Assembly: GCA_014155875.1 (NCBI GenBank) | Contig: JACEFZ010017398.1 | Span: 616,001-680,000 of the forward strand | DNA length: 64,000 nucleotides | Direction of reading: 5' to 3' | Source: Cepaea nemoralis | Taxonomy: Eukaryota > Mollusca > Gastropoda > Stylommatophora > Helicidae | Part shown: positions 31,303-43,492 of the stretch, in pieces | How the letters are laid out: every line of letters starts with the position of its first letter | How positions within the stretch are numbered: position 1 is the stretch's first letter | Translations under genes and position numbers: made by a program | Notes under the pieces: generated by a model | Told to the model about the DNA's origin: nothing | What the model saw: the letters and a program-made list of their open reading frames with translations, nothing else | The model's database searches: none

Positions 31303-34300
31303 CAATTACTTGACCCAAATACTTACTTGTATATGCAGGTAGTTGTTTCTGTAAACTTGACCCACATACTTATATACAGGTAGTTGTTTCTGTAAACTTG
31401 ACCCACATACTTATATACAGGTAGTTGTTTCTGTAAATGTGACCCACATAATTATATACAGGTAGTTGTTTCTGTATACTTGACCCACATACTTATATAC
31501 AGGCAGTTGTCTCTGTAAACGTGACCCACATACTTATATACAGTTAGTTGTTTCTGTTTACTTGACCCACATACTTATATGCAGTTAGTTGTTTCTGTTT
31601 ACTTGACCCACATACTTATATGCAGTTAGTTGTTTCTGTTTACTTGACCCACATACTTATATGCAGTTAGTTGTTTCTGTTTACTTGACCCACATACTTA
31701 TATGACGTTAGTTGTTTCTGTATACTTGACCCACATACTTATAAACACTTAGTTGTTTCTGTATACTTGACCCACATACTTATATACAGGTAGTTGTTTC
31801 TGTATACTTGACCCACATACTTATATACAGTTAGTTGTTTCTGTATACTTGACCCACATACTTATATACAGTTAGTTGTTTCTGTATACTTGACCCACAT
31901 ACTTATATACAGTTAGTTGTTTCTGTGTACTTGACCCACATACTTATATACAGTTAGTTGTTTCTGTATAATTGACCCACATACTTATATACAGTTAGTT
32001 GTTTCTGTATACTTGACCCACATACTTATATACAGTTAGTTGTTTCTGTATACTTGACCCACATACTTATATACAGTTAGTTGTTTCTGTATACTTGACC
32101 CACATACTTATATACAGTTAGTTGTTTCTGTATACTTGACCCACATACTTATATACAGTTAGTTGTTTCTGTATACTTGACCCACATACTTATATACAGT
32201 TAGTTGTTTCTGTATACTTGACCCACATACTTATATACAGTTAGTTGTTTCTGTATACTTGACCCACATACTTATATACAGTTAGTTGTTTCTGTATACT
32301 TGACCCACATACTTATATACAGTTAGTTGTTTCTGTATACTTGACCCACATACTTATATACAGTTAGTTGTTTCTGTATACTTGACCCACATACTTATAT
32401 ACAGGTAGTTGTTTCTGTATACTTGACCCACATACTTATATACAGTTAGTTGTTTCTGTATACTTGACCCACATACTTATATACAGTTAGTTGTTTCTGT
32501 ATACTTGACCCACATACTTATATACAGTTAGTTGTTTCTGTATACTTGACCCACATACTTATATACAGTTAGTTGTTTCTGTATACTTGATCCACATACT
32601 TATATACAGTTAGTTGTTTCTGTATACTTGACCCACATACTTATATACAGTTAGTTGTTTCTGTATACTTGACCCACATACTTATATGCAGTTAGTTGTT
32701 TCTGTATACTTGACCCACATACTTATATGCAGTTAGTTGTTTCTGTATACTTGACCCACATACTTATATGCAGTTAGTTGTTTCTGTATACTTGACCCAC
32801 ATACTTATATGCAGTTAGTTGTTTCTGTATACTTGACCCACATACTTATATGCAGTTAGTTGTTTCTGTATACTTGACCCACATACTTATATGCAGTTAG
32901 TTGTTTCTGTATACTTGACCCACATACTTATATGCAGTTAGTTGTTTCTGTATACTTGACCCACATACTTATATACAGTTAGTTGTTTCTGTATACTTGA
33001 CCCACATACTTATATACAGTTAGTTGTTTCTGTATACTTGACCCACATACTTATATACAGTTAGTTGTTTCTGTATACTTGACCCACATACTTATATACA
33101 GTTAGTTGTTTCTGTATACTTGACCCACATACTTATATACAGTTAGTTGTTTCTGTATACTTGACCCACATACTTATATACAGTTAGTTGTTTCTGTATA
33201 CTTGACCCACATACTTATATACAGTTAGTTGTTTCTGTATACTTGACCCACATACTTATATACAGTTAGTTGTTTCTGTATACTTGACCCACATACTTAT
33301 ATACAGTTAGTTGTTTCTGTATACTTGACCCACATACTTATATACAGTTAGTTGTTTTCTGTATACTTGACCCACATACTTATATGCAGTTAGTTGTTTC
33401 TGTATACTTGACCCACATACTATATAGCAGTTAGTTGTTTCTGTATACTTGACCCACATACTTATATGCAGTTAGTTGTTTCTGTATACTTGACCCACAT
33501 ACTTATATGCAGTTAGTTGTTTCTGTATACTTGACCCACATACTTATATGCAGTTAGTTGTTTCTGTATACTTGACCCACATACTTATATGCAGTTAGTT
33601 GTTTCTGTATACTTGACCCACATACTTATATACAGTTAGTTGTTTCTGTATACTTGACCCACATACTTATATACAGTTAGTAGATGTGTATAAGAGACAC
33701 TTATATACAGTTAGTTGTTTCTGTATACTTGACCCACATACTTATATACAGTTAGTTGTTTCTGTATACTTGACCCACATACTTATATACAGTTAGTTGT
33801 TTCTGTATACTTGACCCACATACTTATATACAGTTAGTTGTTTCTGTATACTTGACCCACATACTTATATACAGTTAGTTGTTTCTGTATACTTGACCCA
33901 CATACTTATATACAGTTAGTTGTTTCTGTATACTTGACCCACATACTTATATACAGTTAGTTGTTTCTGTATACTTGACCCACATACTTATATACAGTTA
34001 GTTGTTTCTGTATACTTGACCCACATACTTATATACAGTTAGTTGTTTCTGTATACTTGACCCACATACTTATATACAGTTAGTTGTTTCTGTATACTTG
34101 ACCCACATACTTATATACAGTTAGTTGTTTCTGTATACTTGACCCACATACTTATATACAGTTAGTTGTTTCTGTATACTTGACCCACATACTTATATGC
34201 AGTTAGTTGTTTCTGTATACTTGACCCACATACTTATATACAGTTAGTTGTTTCTGTATACTTGACCCACATACTTATATACAGTTAGTTGTTTCTGTAT

Positions 34301-37300
34301 ACTTGACCCACATACTTATATACAGTTAGTTGTTTCTGTATACTTGACCCACATACTTATATACAGTTAGTTGTTTCTGTATACTTGACCCACATACTTA
34401 TATACAGTTAGTTGTTTCTGTATACTTGACCCACATACTTATATACAGTTAGTTGTTTCTGTATACTTGACCCACATACTTATATACAGTTAGTTGTTTC
34501 TGTATACTTGACCCACATACTTATATACAGTTAGTTGTTTCTGTATACTTGACCACATACTTATATACAGTTAGTTGTTTCTGTATACTTGACCCACATA
34601 CTTATATACAGTTAGTTGTTTCTGTATACTTGACCCACATACTTATATACAGTTAGTTGTTTCTGTATACTTGACCCACATACTTATATACAGTTAGTTG
34701 TTTCTGTATACTTGACCCACATACTTATATACAGTTAGTTGTTTCTGTATACTTGACCCACATACTTATATACAGTTAGTTGTTTCTGTATACTTGACCC
34801 ACATACTTATATACAGTTAGTTGTTTCTGTATACTTGACCCACATACTTATATACAGTTAGTTGTTTCTGTATACTTGACCCACATACTTATATACAGTT
34901 AGTTGTTTCTGTATACTTGACCCACATACTTATATACAGTTAGTTGTTTCTGTATACTTGACCCACATACTTATATACAGTTAGTTGTTTCTGTATACTT
35001 GACCCACATACTTATATACAGTTAGTTGTTTCTGTATACTTGACCCACATACTTATATTACAGTTAGTTGTTTCTGTATACTTGACCCACATACTTATAT
35101 ACAGTTAGTTGTTTCTGTATACTTGACCCACATACTTATATACAGTTAGTTGTTTCTGGTATACTTGACCCACATACTTATATACAGTTAGTTGTTATCT
35201 GTATACTTGACCCACATACTTATATACAGTTAGTTGTTTCTGTATACTTGACCACATACTTATATACAGTTAGTTGTTTCTGTATACTTGACCCACATAC
35301 TTATATACAGTTAGTTGTTTCTGTATACTTGACCCACATACTTATATACAGTTAGTTGTTTCTGTATACTTGACCCACATACTTATATACAGTTAGTTGT
35401 TTCTGTAACTTGACCCACATACTTATATACGTTAGTTGTTTCTGTATACTTGACCCACATACTTATATACAGTTAGTTGTTTCTGTATACTTGACCCACA
35501 TACTTATATACAGTTAGTTGTTTCTGTATACTTGACCCACATACTTATATACAGTTAGTTGTTTCTGTATACTTGACCCACCATACTTATATACAGTTAG
35601 TTGTTTCTGTATACTTGACCCACATACTTATATACAGTTAGTTGTTTCTGTATACTTGACCCACATACTTATATACAGTTAGTTGTTTCTGTATACTTGA
35701 CCCACATACTTATATACAGTTAGTTGTTTCTGTATACTTGACCCGCATACTTATATACAGTTAGTTGTTTCTGTATACTTGACCCACATACTTATATACA
35801 GGTTAGTTGTTTCTGTATACTTGACCCACATACTTATATACAGTTAGTTGTTTCTGTATACTTGACCCACATACTATATACTAGTTAGTTGTTTCTGTAA
35901 TACTTGACCCACATACTTTATATACAGTTAGTTTGTTTCTGTATACTTGACCACATACTTATATACAGTAGTTGTTTCTGTATACTTGACCCACATACTT
36001 ATATACAGTTAGTTGTTTCTGTTATACTTGACCCACATACTTATATACAGTTAGTTGTTTCTGTATACTTGACCCACATACTTATATACAGTTAGTTGTT
36101 TCTGTATACTTGACCCACATACTTATATACAGTTAGTTGTTTCTGTATACTTGACCCACATACTTATATACAGTTAGTTGTTTCTGTATACTTGACCACA
36201 TACTTATATACAGTTAGTTGTTTCTGTATACTTGACCCACATACTTATATACAGTTAGTTGTTTCTGATACTTGACCCACATACTTATATACAGTTAGTT
36301 GTTTCTGTATACTTGACCCACATACTTATTATACAGTTAGTTGTTTCTGTATACTTGACCCACATACTTTATATACAGGTAGTTGTTTCTGTATACTTGA
36401 CCACATACTTAATACAGTTAGTTGTTTCTGTATACTTGACCCACATACTTATATACAGTTAGTTGTTTCTGTATACTTGACCCACATACTTATATACAGT
36501 TAGTTGTTTCTGTATACTTGACCCACATACTTATATACAGTTAGTTGTTTCTGTATACTTGACCCACATAGCTTATATACTAGTTAGTTGTTTCTGTATA
36601 CTTGACCACACTACTTATATACAGTTAGTTGTTTCTGTATACTTGACCCACATACTTATATACAGTTAGTTGTTTGTATACTTGACCCACATACTTCTAT
36701 ACAGTTAGTTGTTTCTGGTATACTTGGACCCACATACTTATATACAGTTAGTGTTTCTGTATACTTGACCCACATACTTATATACAGTTAGTTGTTTCTG
36801 TATACTTGACCCACATACTTATACAGTTAGTTGTTTCTGTATACTTGACCCACATACTTATATACAGTTAGTGTTTCTGTATACTTGACCCCACATACTT
36901 ATATACTAGGTAGTTGTTTCTGTTACTTGACCCACATCACTTATATGACAGTTAGTTGTTTCTGTATACTTGACCCACATACTTATATACAGTTAGTTGT
37001 TTCTGTATACTTGACCCACATACTATATACAGTAGTTGTTTCTGTATACTTGACCACATACTTAATACAGTTAGTTGTTTCTGTATACTGACCCACATAC
37101 TTATATATAGGTAGTTGTTTCTGTATACTTGACCCACATACTTATATACAGTTAGTTGTTTCTGTATACTTGACCCACATACTTATATATAGTTAGTTGT
37201 TTCTGTATACTTGACCCACATACTTATATACAGTTAGTTGTTTCTGTATACTTGACCCACATACTTATATACAGTTAGTTGTTTCTGTATACTTGACCCA

Positions 37301-39082
37301 CATACTTATATACAGTTAGTTGTTTCTGTATACTTGACCCACATACTTTATATACAGTTAGTTGTTTCTGTATACTTGACCCACATACTTATATACAGTT
37401 AGTTGTTTCTGTATACTTGACCACATACTTATATACTAGGTAGTTGTTTCTGTATACTTGACCCACATACTTATATACAGTTAGTTGTTTCTGTATACTT
37501 GACCCACATACTTATATACAGTTAGTTGTTTCTGTATACTTGACCCACATACTTATATACAGTTAGTTGTTTCTGTATACTTGACCCACATACTTTATAT
37601 ACAGTTAGTTGTTTCTGTATACTTGACCCACATACTTATATACAGTTAGTTGTTTCTGTATACTTGACCCACATACTTATATACAGTTAGTTGTTTCTGT
37701 ATACTTGACCCACATACTTATATACAGTTAGTTGTTTCTGTATACTTGACCCACATACTTATATACAGTTAGTTGTTTCTGTATACTTGACCCACATACT
37801 TATATACAGTTAGTTGTTTCTGTATACTTGACCCACATACTTATATACAGTTAGTTGTTTCTGTATACTTGACCCACATACTTATATACAGTTAGTTGTT
37901 TCTGTATACTTGACCCACATACTTATATACAGTTAGTTGTTTCTGTATACTTGACCCACATACTTATATACAGTTAGTTGTTTCTGTATACTTGACCCAC
38001 ATACTTATATACAGTTAGTTGTTTCTGTATACTTGACCCACATACTTATATACAGTTAGTTGTTTCTGTATACTTGACCCACATACTTATATACAGTTAG
38101 TTGTTTCTGTATACTTGACCCACATACTTATATATAGGTAGTTGTTTCTGTATACTTGACCCACATACTTATATATAGGTAGTTGTTTCTGTATACTTGA
38201 CCCACATACTTTTATACAGTTAGTTGTTTCTGTATACTTGACCCACATACTTATATACAGTTAGTTGTTTCTGTATACTTGACCCACATACTTATATACA
38301 GTTAGTTGTTTCTGTATACTTGACCCACATACTTTTATACAGTTAGTTGTTTCTGTATACTTGACCCACATACTTATATACAGTTAGTTGTTTCTGTATA
38401 CTTGACCCACATACTTATATACAGTTAGTTGTTTCTGTATACTTGACCCACATACTTATATACAGTTAGTTGTTTCTGTATACTTGACCCACATACTTAT
38501 ATACAGTTAGTTGTTTCTGTATACTTGACCCACATACTTATATACAGTTAGTTGTTTCTGTATACTTGACCCACATACTTATATATAGGTAGTTGTTTCT
38601 GTATACTTGACCCACATACTTATATATAGGTAGTTGTTTCTGTATACTTGACCCACATACTTATATATAGGTAGTTGTTTCTGTATACTTGACCCACATA
38701 CTTATATATAGGTAGTTGTTTCTGTATACTTGACCCACATACTTATATACAGTTAGTTGTTTCTGTATACTTGACCCACATACTTATATACAGTTAGTTG
38801 TTTCTGTATACTTGACCCACATACTTATATACAGTTAGTTGTTTCTGTATACTTGACCCACATACTTATATATAGGTAGTTGTTTCTGTATACTTGACCC
38901 ACATACTTATATATAGGTAGTTGTTTCTGTATACTTGACCCACATACTTTTATACAGTTAGTTGTTTCTGTATACTTGACCCACATACTTATATATAGGT
39001 AGTTGTTTCTGCTATACTTGACCCACATACTTATATACAGTTAGTTGTTTCTGTATACTTGACCCACATACTTATATACAGC
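31303..39082. repeat. 41-bp satellite, about 190 units (7.8 kb)
   Basis: Tandem 41-bp units: CTTGACCCACATACTTATAT then ACAGTTAGTTGTTTCTGTATA, in short blocks. Variant blocks carry ATGCAGTTAG (e.g. 32690-32945, 33370-33610) or ATATAGGTAG (38130-38200, 38580-38710, 38870-39000). The first ~300 bp are diverged (ttgtatatgcaggtag, gtaaacttgac), as expected at an array edge. No coding potential beyond short repeated ORFs. Confidence 0.97.
33682..33699 (+). other. Tn5 mosaic-end (Nextera adapter) sequence, assembly artefact
   Basis: AGATGTGTATAAGAGACA, 18 consecutive bases of the Tn5 mosaic end used in transposase-based sequencing libraries (the natural next base G is replaced by C). It replaces the normal repeat sequence at a unit junction in the 41-bp satellite. 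It is library adapter left in the assembly, not a biological feature. Confidence 0.93.
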
Positions 39083-39190
39083 TAAATCACACGCAAAAAT
39101 CAGTCCAGTGCACTAGAAGTAGTAGCGCATGAGTTAAACGTGAGTGAACAAACGCAAAAAAAAAAAAGCACATGTGTGTATTTCAAACTT
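39083..39190. other. Spacer after the 41-bp satellite
   Basis: Short non-repetitive sequence with an A12 run at 39157-39168; nothing else recognised. Confidence 0.4.
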
Positions 39191-39500
39191 GGATCTTTAA
39201 CAAAACAGCCAGAAAGAATGTATCATCCATATCCACCTTAGAATATAAACTTTACAGAAGAGTATTAAAACAAGAACGAGATTTATCCAACAAGAACTCA
39301 GTATTGAAAAAGATTGATTATTAAGACAAACAAAAATGAGGAAATTGAAATATTTTGAACATGTTAAAAGACATGAAAGTCTAGAAAAGATCATTATGGA
39401 GGAAAGTGTACCAGGGAAGTGGGGAAGATAAAACGTAGATTGATTCAAGATTTGATAATCTGCCGAGAGTTGGCCACTGGATAAAGATGATATGGCTCTT
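39190..39500 (+). mobile_element. LINE-4 C-terminal fragment, degraded
   Basis: 'ttgaaatattttgaacatgtt', 'aaaagacatgaaagtctagaa' and 'atcattatggaggaaagtgta' read KYFEHVKRHESLEKIIMEES, then VPGKWG. These match LINE-4's '...lkYFgHlkRHesLErtImEGymPGkR' region (about 60470-60520, reverse). Several frameshifts. Confidence 0.6.
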
Positions 39501-39780
39501 TTCTGGTTTGATATTTGAGTATGGAAAGACATTATCTAAAGATTTGACTTAGTAACTTATACTAAGAAATTTAATTAAGAAAATTGTTTATTGTCATAAA
39601 ATACTTGATGTTTATAAATTGTAAAAATGTATTTAGTGTACTTTAAAATTTAATGTTTATGATAATAGAAAACTGAATACTTATTTTAAGAAACTTGATG
39701 TTTATGAATTTAAGAAACATGGTACCCTACTGAAAAAGTTGTATGCTAATGTTGCTAAGAAACTGGACATTTGTATCAAG
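39501..39780. other. AT-rich sequence, nothing recognised
   Basis: About 280 bp of AT-rich DNA grading into the 25-bp minisatellite (early diverged units of 'cttgatgtttatgaattta' type). Confidence 0.35.
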
Positions 39781-40157
39781 AAACTTGCTGTTTATGATGA
39801 TCTAAAAAAAACTGATGTTTATGATGATAGAAAAACTTGATGTTTATGATGGTAGAAAAACCTGATGTTTGTGATGATAGAAAAACCTGATGTTTGTGAT
39901 GATAGAAAAACCTGATGTTTATTATGATAGAAAAACTTGATGTTTATGATGTTAGAAAAATCTGATGTTTATGATAGAAAAACCTGATATTTATGATGAT
40001 AGAAAAACCTGATGTTTATGATGATAGAAAAACTTGATGTTTATAATGTTAGAAAAATCTGATGTTTATGATAGAAAAACCTGATATTTATGATGATAGA
40101 AAAACCTGATATTTATGATGATAGAAAAACTTGATGTTTATAATGTTAAATAACTGG
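39781..40157. repeat. ~25-bp minisatellite (GATGTTTATGATGATAGAAAA type)
   Basis: About fourteen units of CTGATGTTTATGATGATAGA followed by AAAAC, with ttgtga, ttataatgtt and short units as variants. It continues for one or two units after the SINE-B insertion (40547-40580). Confidence 0.88.
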
Positions 40158-40530
40158 GGGATGCGTGGTCTCGAGCTATGGTGGCCACCTCGAGTGCTGG
40201 AGGTTCCGGGTTCAAGCCCCGGTCAGGACCGGGATTTTTTCATGTGGACTTCTAGTAATAACATTTCCCCTGGTCTCTGGGTAGTGAGATCGGATGCCTG
40301 TGTGTATTGTTGTGCACATAAAAAAATCCCTTGGCAGTTGGAAATAAAAAAAGAGTAGCCTAATGGCGCTGCCCGGGCAAAATTTCGAGTTAAAAATCTA
40401 CCCAAGTATTTCAGGATCCTCGCCAGTGGTACGGAGTTCATGCACAGAGCTGAGTTTCTCCATACTCAGGTTTGAGTTAGGAGGAGAACGGAGCACTTAT
40501 GTGCTGTGATGTTGATCCATCGACTAAACT
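40158..40530 (+). mobile_element. SINE-B copy with 16-bp TSD
   Basis: 373 bp flanked by AATGTTAAATAACTGG (40142-40157) and AATGTTAAACAACTGG (40531-40546), one mismatch. The 5' head GGGATGCGTGGTCTCGAGC then GGGTTCAAGCCCCGG (box B) is tRNA-derived. The body contains 'cctggtctctgggtagtgaga' and 'ggcgctgcccgggcaaaattt'. The 3' tail 'acggagcacttatg...gatccatcgactaaact' resembles the LINE-1 3' end. Inserted in the 25-bp minisatellite. Confidence 0.92.
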
Positions 40531-40589
40531 AATGTTAAACAACTGGATGTTTATGATGGTGGAAACCTTGATATTTATTTTGATCCATC

Positions 40590-40725
40590 CATCCATCATG
40601 TGCCATGCCGGTAAGCGTGGGCGGTCATGTTTTGCCATCTCACTCGATCACCAGAGTCGTGGTTCAGCTCAGTGTTTCTGTCTCGACCATGCCACGAGGC
40701 CAAGCCATCCAGGTATTTATTTTGA
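40590..40725 (-). mobile_element. LINE-3 3'-end fragment, reverse orientation
   Basis: 'catgtgccatgccggtaagcg', 'gtcatgttttgccatctcac' and 'catgccacgaggccaagccat' match the last ~130 bp of LINE-3 (23220-23340) in reverse. Very short, 5'-truncated insertion. Confidence 0.75.
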
Positions 40726-40841
40726 TAAGAAACATTAAACTTTTACTAAGATAAGTTGAGCTAAGAGCTTTAGTCACTTACTAAAGGACTAGAGCATATT
40801 CTAAAAACTTGATCTACCTATAATTTTTGATTTAAAAAATG

Positions 40842-41040
40842 TTGCATGTCCTCTGCAGGAAGTTGTGATGAATGCCAACCTCAGGTTGATTTCTTAGGCA
40901 AGTAGTTTGCCATAACGTTCTGAACAAAGAGTCAACATGGAAGTCCAACTGACCAGTATAAGGGTTGATCCCACTTGCCCTGCTGTCAGTACACTGGAAG
41001 TGTAAGAACTATAGTCCTTTTATCCTTTCGGTCACTTGAC
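40842..41040 (-). mobile_element. SINE with a different tRNA head but the SINE-A central domain
   Basis: Reverse strand: head 'aaaggactatagttcttacac' and GTGGGATCAACCC (box-B-like), then the central block 'gttcagaacgttatggcaaac' followed by TACTTGCCTAAGAAATC, then the tail 'cagaggacatgcaacatttt'. Its head resembles 28573-28641 rather than SINE-A. Confidence 0.65.
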
Positions 41041-41640
41041 TGCTAATTTTTTGTATTGAAATTCATAAATAGATAATGGAATAAAAGAACAAAATAGATC
41101 TAATTTGTATTTCTATTTATGGTTTTTGAAATACTGAAGCCCATATACGGGCACGCTTCCGCTGTTTATGTTTCACCTCGACACTGCATGGTGCAAGAGG
41201 AACAAGATGAGATGAGATGAGAAATTGTGAATATATGTGAAAGTGAAATGATGAAATAAAACTGAACAGTGATGGGTCAAATGTAATTGACAGAAAGGAC
41301 CTAAGAGAAGCTAACATATGTCATTCTGTCCTTGACAAATAGAGAACAAGTGTGTGTCAACATTCATTATGTTATGTTTTGTTATGTCCAGCTGGCAATA
41401 CGGATACAAACCTATATGTTACCAGGCTCCTAAAGGGTAAGAAAAGAATGGTTACACTTTAGATCTCTCTATATTCTCTTTCTTTTTCTTCAATTTTCAA
41501 TTCTTCTGTTCTCCCATTTTATCTAGACTGCGTCTGCTACTAGACATCATCATGAAAGTATTGTCAGGGGAGCGCAATCTCCATGGCCTTCATTGATGAT
41601 TCACCTGAGATAGTTTATATTTTATGGCTTTTATTGTCTT
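41041..41640. other. Non-repetitive sequence, nothing recognised
   Basis: About 600 bp with AT-rich stretches and only short chance ORFs. The ~200-bp minus-strand frame at 41117-41317 shows no motif I recognise. Confidence 0.3.
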
Positions 41641-41649
41641 GTTGTTCAA

Positions 41650-41855
41650 AACACAGCTGTTGGTGACTTAGAAGCAGGGCAGTTTGGAAGCAGACAGTCA
41701 TGCTTTGGTTTCCATATAAAGGTATGAGTGCCAGTCATTCAGAAAGCAGTGGCAAACTACTGAACGTAAACTTGCCCAGGAATCACAAACAGTCAAAAAA
41801 TACTAGGAGTTAACTATGACATCCTGTAAAGGATATGCAACTAATTTTAACATGT
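41650..41855 (+). mobile_element. SINE-A copy
   Basis: Head remnant 'ttcaaaacacagctgttggtg', central block GTCATTCAGAAAGCAGTGGC then AAACTACTGAACGTAAACTT, and tail 'catcctgtaaaggatatgcaa'. Truncated at its 5' end. Confidence 0.78.
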
Positions 41856-42147
41856 CTATCCACTGTTGAACTAATAGACAGAACTGTTTTGTTCCCTGTG
41901 TTGGTTCAGACCTTACCACAAAGCATCAGTTATTGTCGCAGTGTGAAAGGTATTGTAGTGACTAAGAGTCAATATTTTTTATATATCCACTATGAGGGTC
42001 AAAAGTTACTTGACAATATAATAGAGGGACACATCTCGAGAAATGTTTGAGAAACCCTGGTCCAAAATATTTCATTTGTCTCACTGTGTGTCTAATTACC
42101 ACAATCATGGCAAAGGGACCACAAATACTATCTGATACTGAACAGAT

Positions 42148-42372
42148 GTGAAGTCAGTTGTTTCAATACTGAAGAGCAGAAACAGTGCAGAATTACAGCA
42201 CTACATGGACTATGCCAGAAATCCAAAAGGGTTGTACTACAATGGATTCCTTCACATTTCAATGCCTGGAAATGAAGAATCCGACAGGCTGGTAAAGGAA
42301 GGTGGAAGATTACCTCAGCCTGATATAAACGTAACCTATGATAAGGCCAAGAGATTTATAAGAAGCAATAAT
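42148..42372 (+). pseudogene. LINE-5 fragment, C-terminal end of RNase H
   Basis: Reads LHISMPGNEESDRLVKEGGR, LPQPDINVTYDKAKRFIRSN. This matches the 'wiPgHvgipGNEkADelAkeGa.lpqpd.pvty.eak..ik' end of RNase H in jockey/pol-like LINEs, with the conserved His position changed (SMPGN). Followed by an inserted LINE-3 fragment. Confidence 0.7.
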
Positions 42373-42374
42373 AG

Positions 42375-42740
42375 AACCAAAGAAAAAGAGTGTTGCATTG
42401 ATACACAGAACCTGTACTTTTGTATGGATATGAAACGTGGACATGGAACAAAGAAGCTGAAAAACATCTAATGGCAGTGGAAATGTGGTTTTTGAGGAAA
42501 ATGCAAGGAAATACAGTGGACAGACAGAAAAACCAATGAGCAAGTCCTATAAGAAATAGATGAAAACCATAAACTGCTTAAAGAAATTAGAAGAGAAGAT
42601 ATGAACTAGAGAACTTGGTGACAACTGACAAGATTGTGTGAGGAAAGATCCTTGACTTTGGTGACCGTGTGAGATTGATGGAACATGACCACTCACGTTT
42701 ATCGGTATGGTACATGGTGATGTTGATGATGTAGAACCAA
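42375..42740 (+). mobile_element. LINE-3 fragment inserted in LINE-5
   Basis: 'cagaacctgtacttttgtatg', 'aaacgtggacatggaacaaag', 'aatgtggtttttgaggaaaat' and 'actcacgtttatcggtatgg' follow the LINE-3 C-terminal region and 3' end (22950-23330). Frame broken; plus strand. LINE-5 sequence resumes at about 42780-42850. Confidence 0.72.
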
Positions 42741-42849
42741 GTAGAAATCAGAAGATCCGTGTCACCAGAAAGATGATGCATATTATCAACTCAACCGACA
42801 AGAACAAGTAAAAATTACAGGCAACTATTAACAGATTTTTAAATAAAAG

Positions 42850-43280
42850 AAGGTTTGGACCAAATAAAAATGGATGGTGGAAAATGGGAAGCTGGAGTGT
42901 GTTATGACTTAAAAGATGCTAATATGGTAGCAGACATGTTGTATTACAACACGATGACAACATTTTGATGAAATATAAGCCCATGGCAGATATAGAAAGT
43001 CACTTAAGCAATGATAAATCATCCCATGGCACTTATATCAGTTAATAAACTAAAGATAGGAGACACTGAAGTATGTGACTGTGGAACTGGTGAAATGACA
43101 GCTAAAACTATCTGCTGCAGGAGTGTCCAGCATATACAGAACTGAGTAAACTAGTATGGTCTACACCCACTCCATTTGAGGAGAACCTTATGGAGATGTC
43201 AATAAGCTCAAGATGACTGCTGCTTTCATTGCATTTATTCACATTGATGTTACAAATGAACAAAGAAGAAGAATCTGATA
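42850..43280 (+). pseudogene. LINE-5 3' end region, degraded
   Basis: Contains the segment shared with 6257-6375. It then reads IGDTEVCDCGTGEMTAKTIC, CRSVQHIQN and TPTPFEENLMEMSISS, the Cys-rich 'C.CGtg.qT..HiLq.C' and 'plee.l.g....l..t..fi..t.l' ending of jockey/pol-like elements. Several stops. Confidence 0.6.
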
Positions 43281-43492
43281 CTGAAAGGGTCCTTGTTCTT
43301 TTTCAGATGCCAAGTTAGAGCAGACATTATCAATCAAAATCTCTCCGACCTTTCTCACTCCGTGTCATCATCAAGTATGTGTTGCTTGTATCATTATTTG
43401 TAGCCCAGCTGTTCACATTTTCCATGTACATCTTTCTCTGCCTTTCCACACCTCTCTGCCCAGTATGTACCTAAACTGGCTAATTCTCCTGT

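Noticed and set aside
31303..39082. CRISPR-like look of the 41-bp array
   Set aside because: There are no unique spacers between repeats, no cas genes, and the context is eukaryotic. It is a plain satellite.
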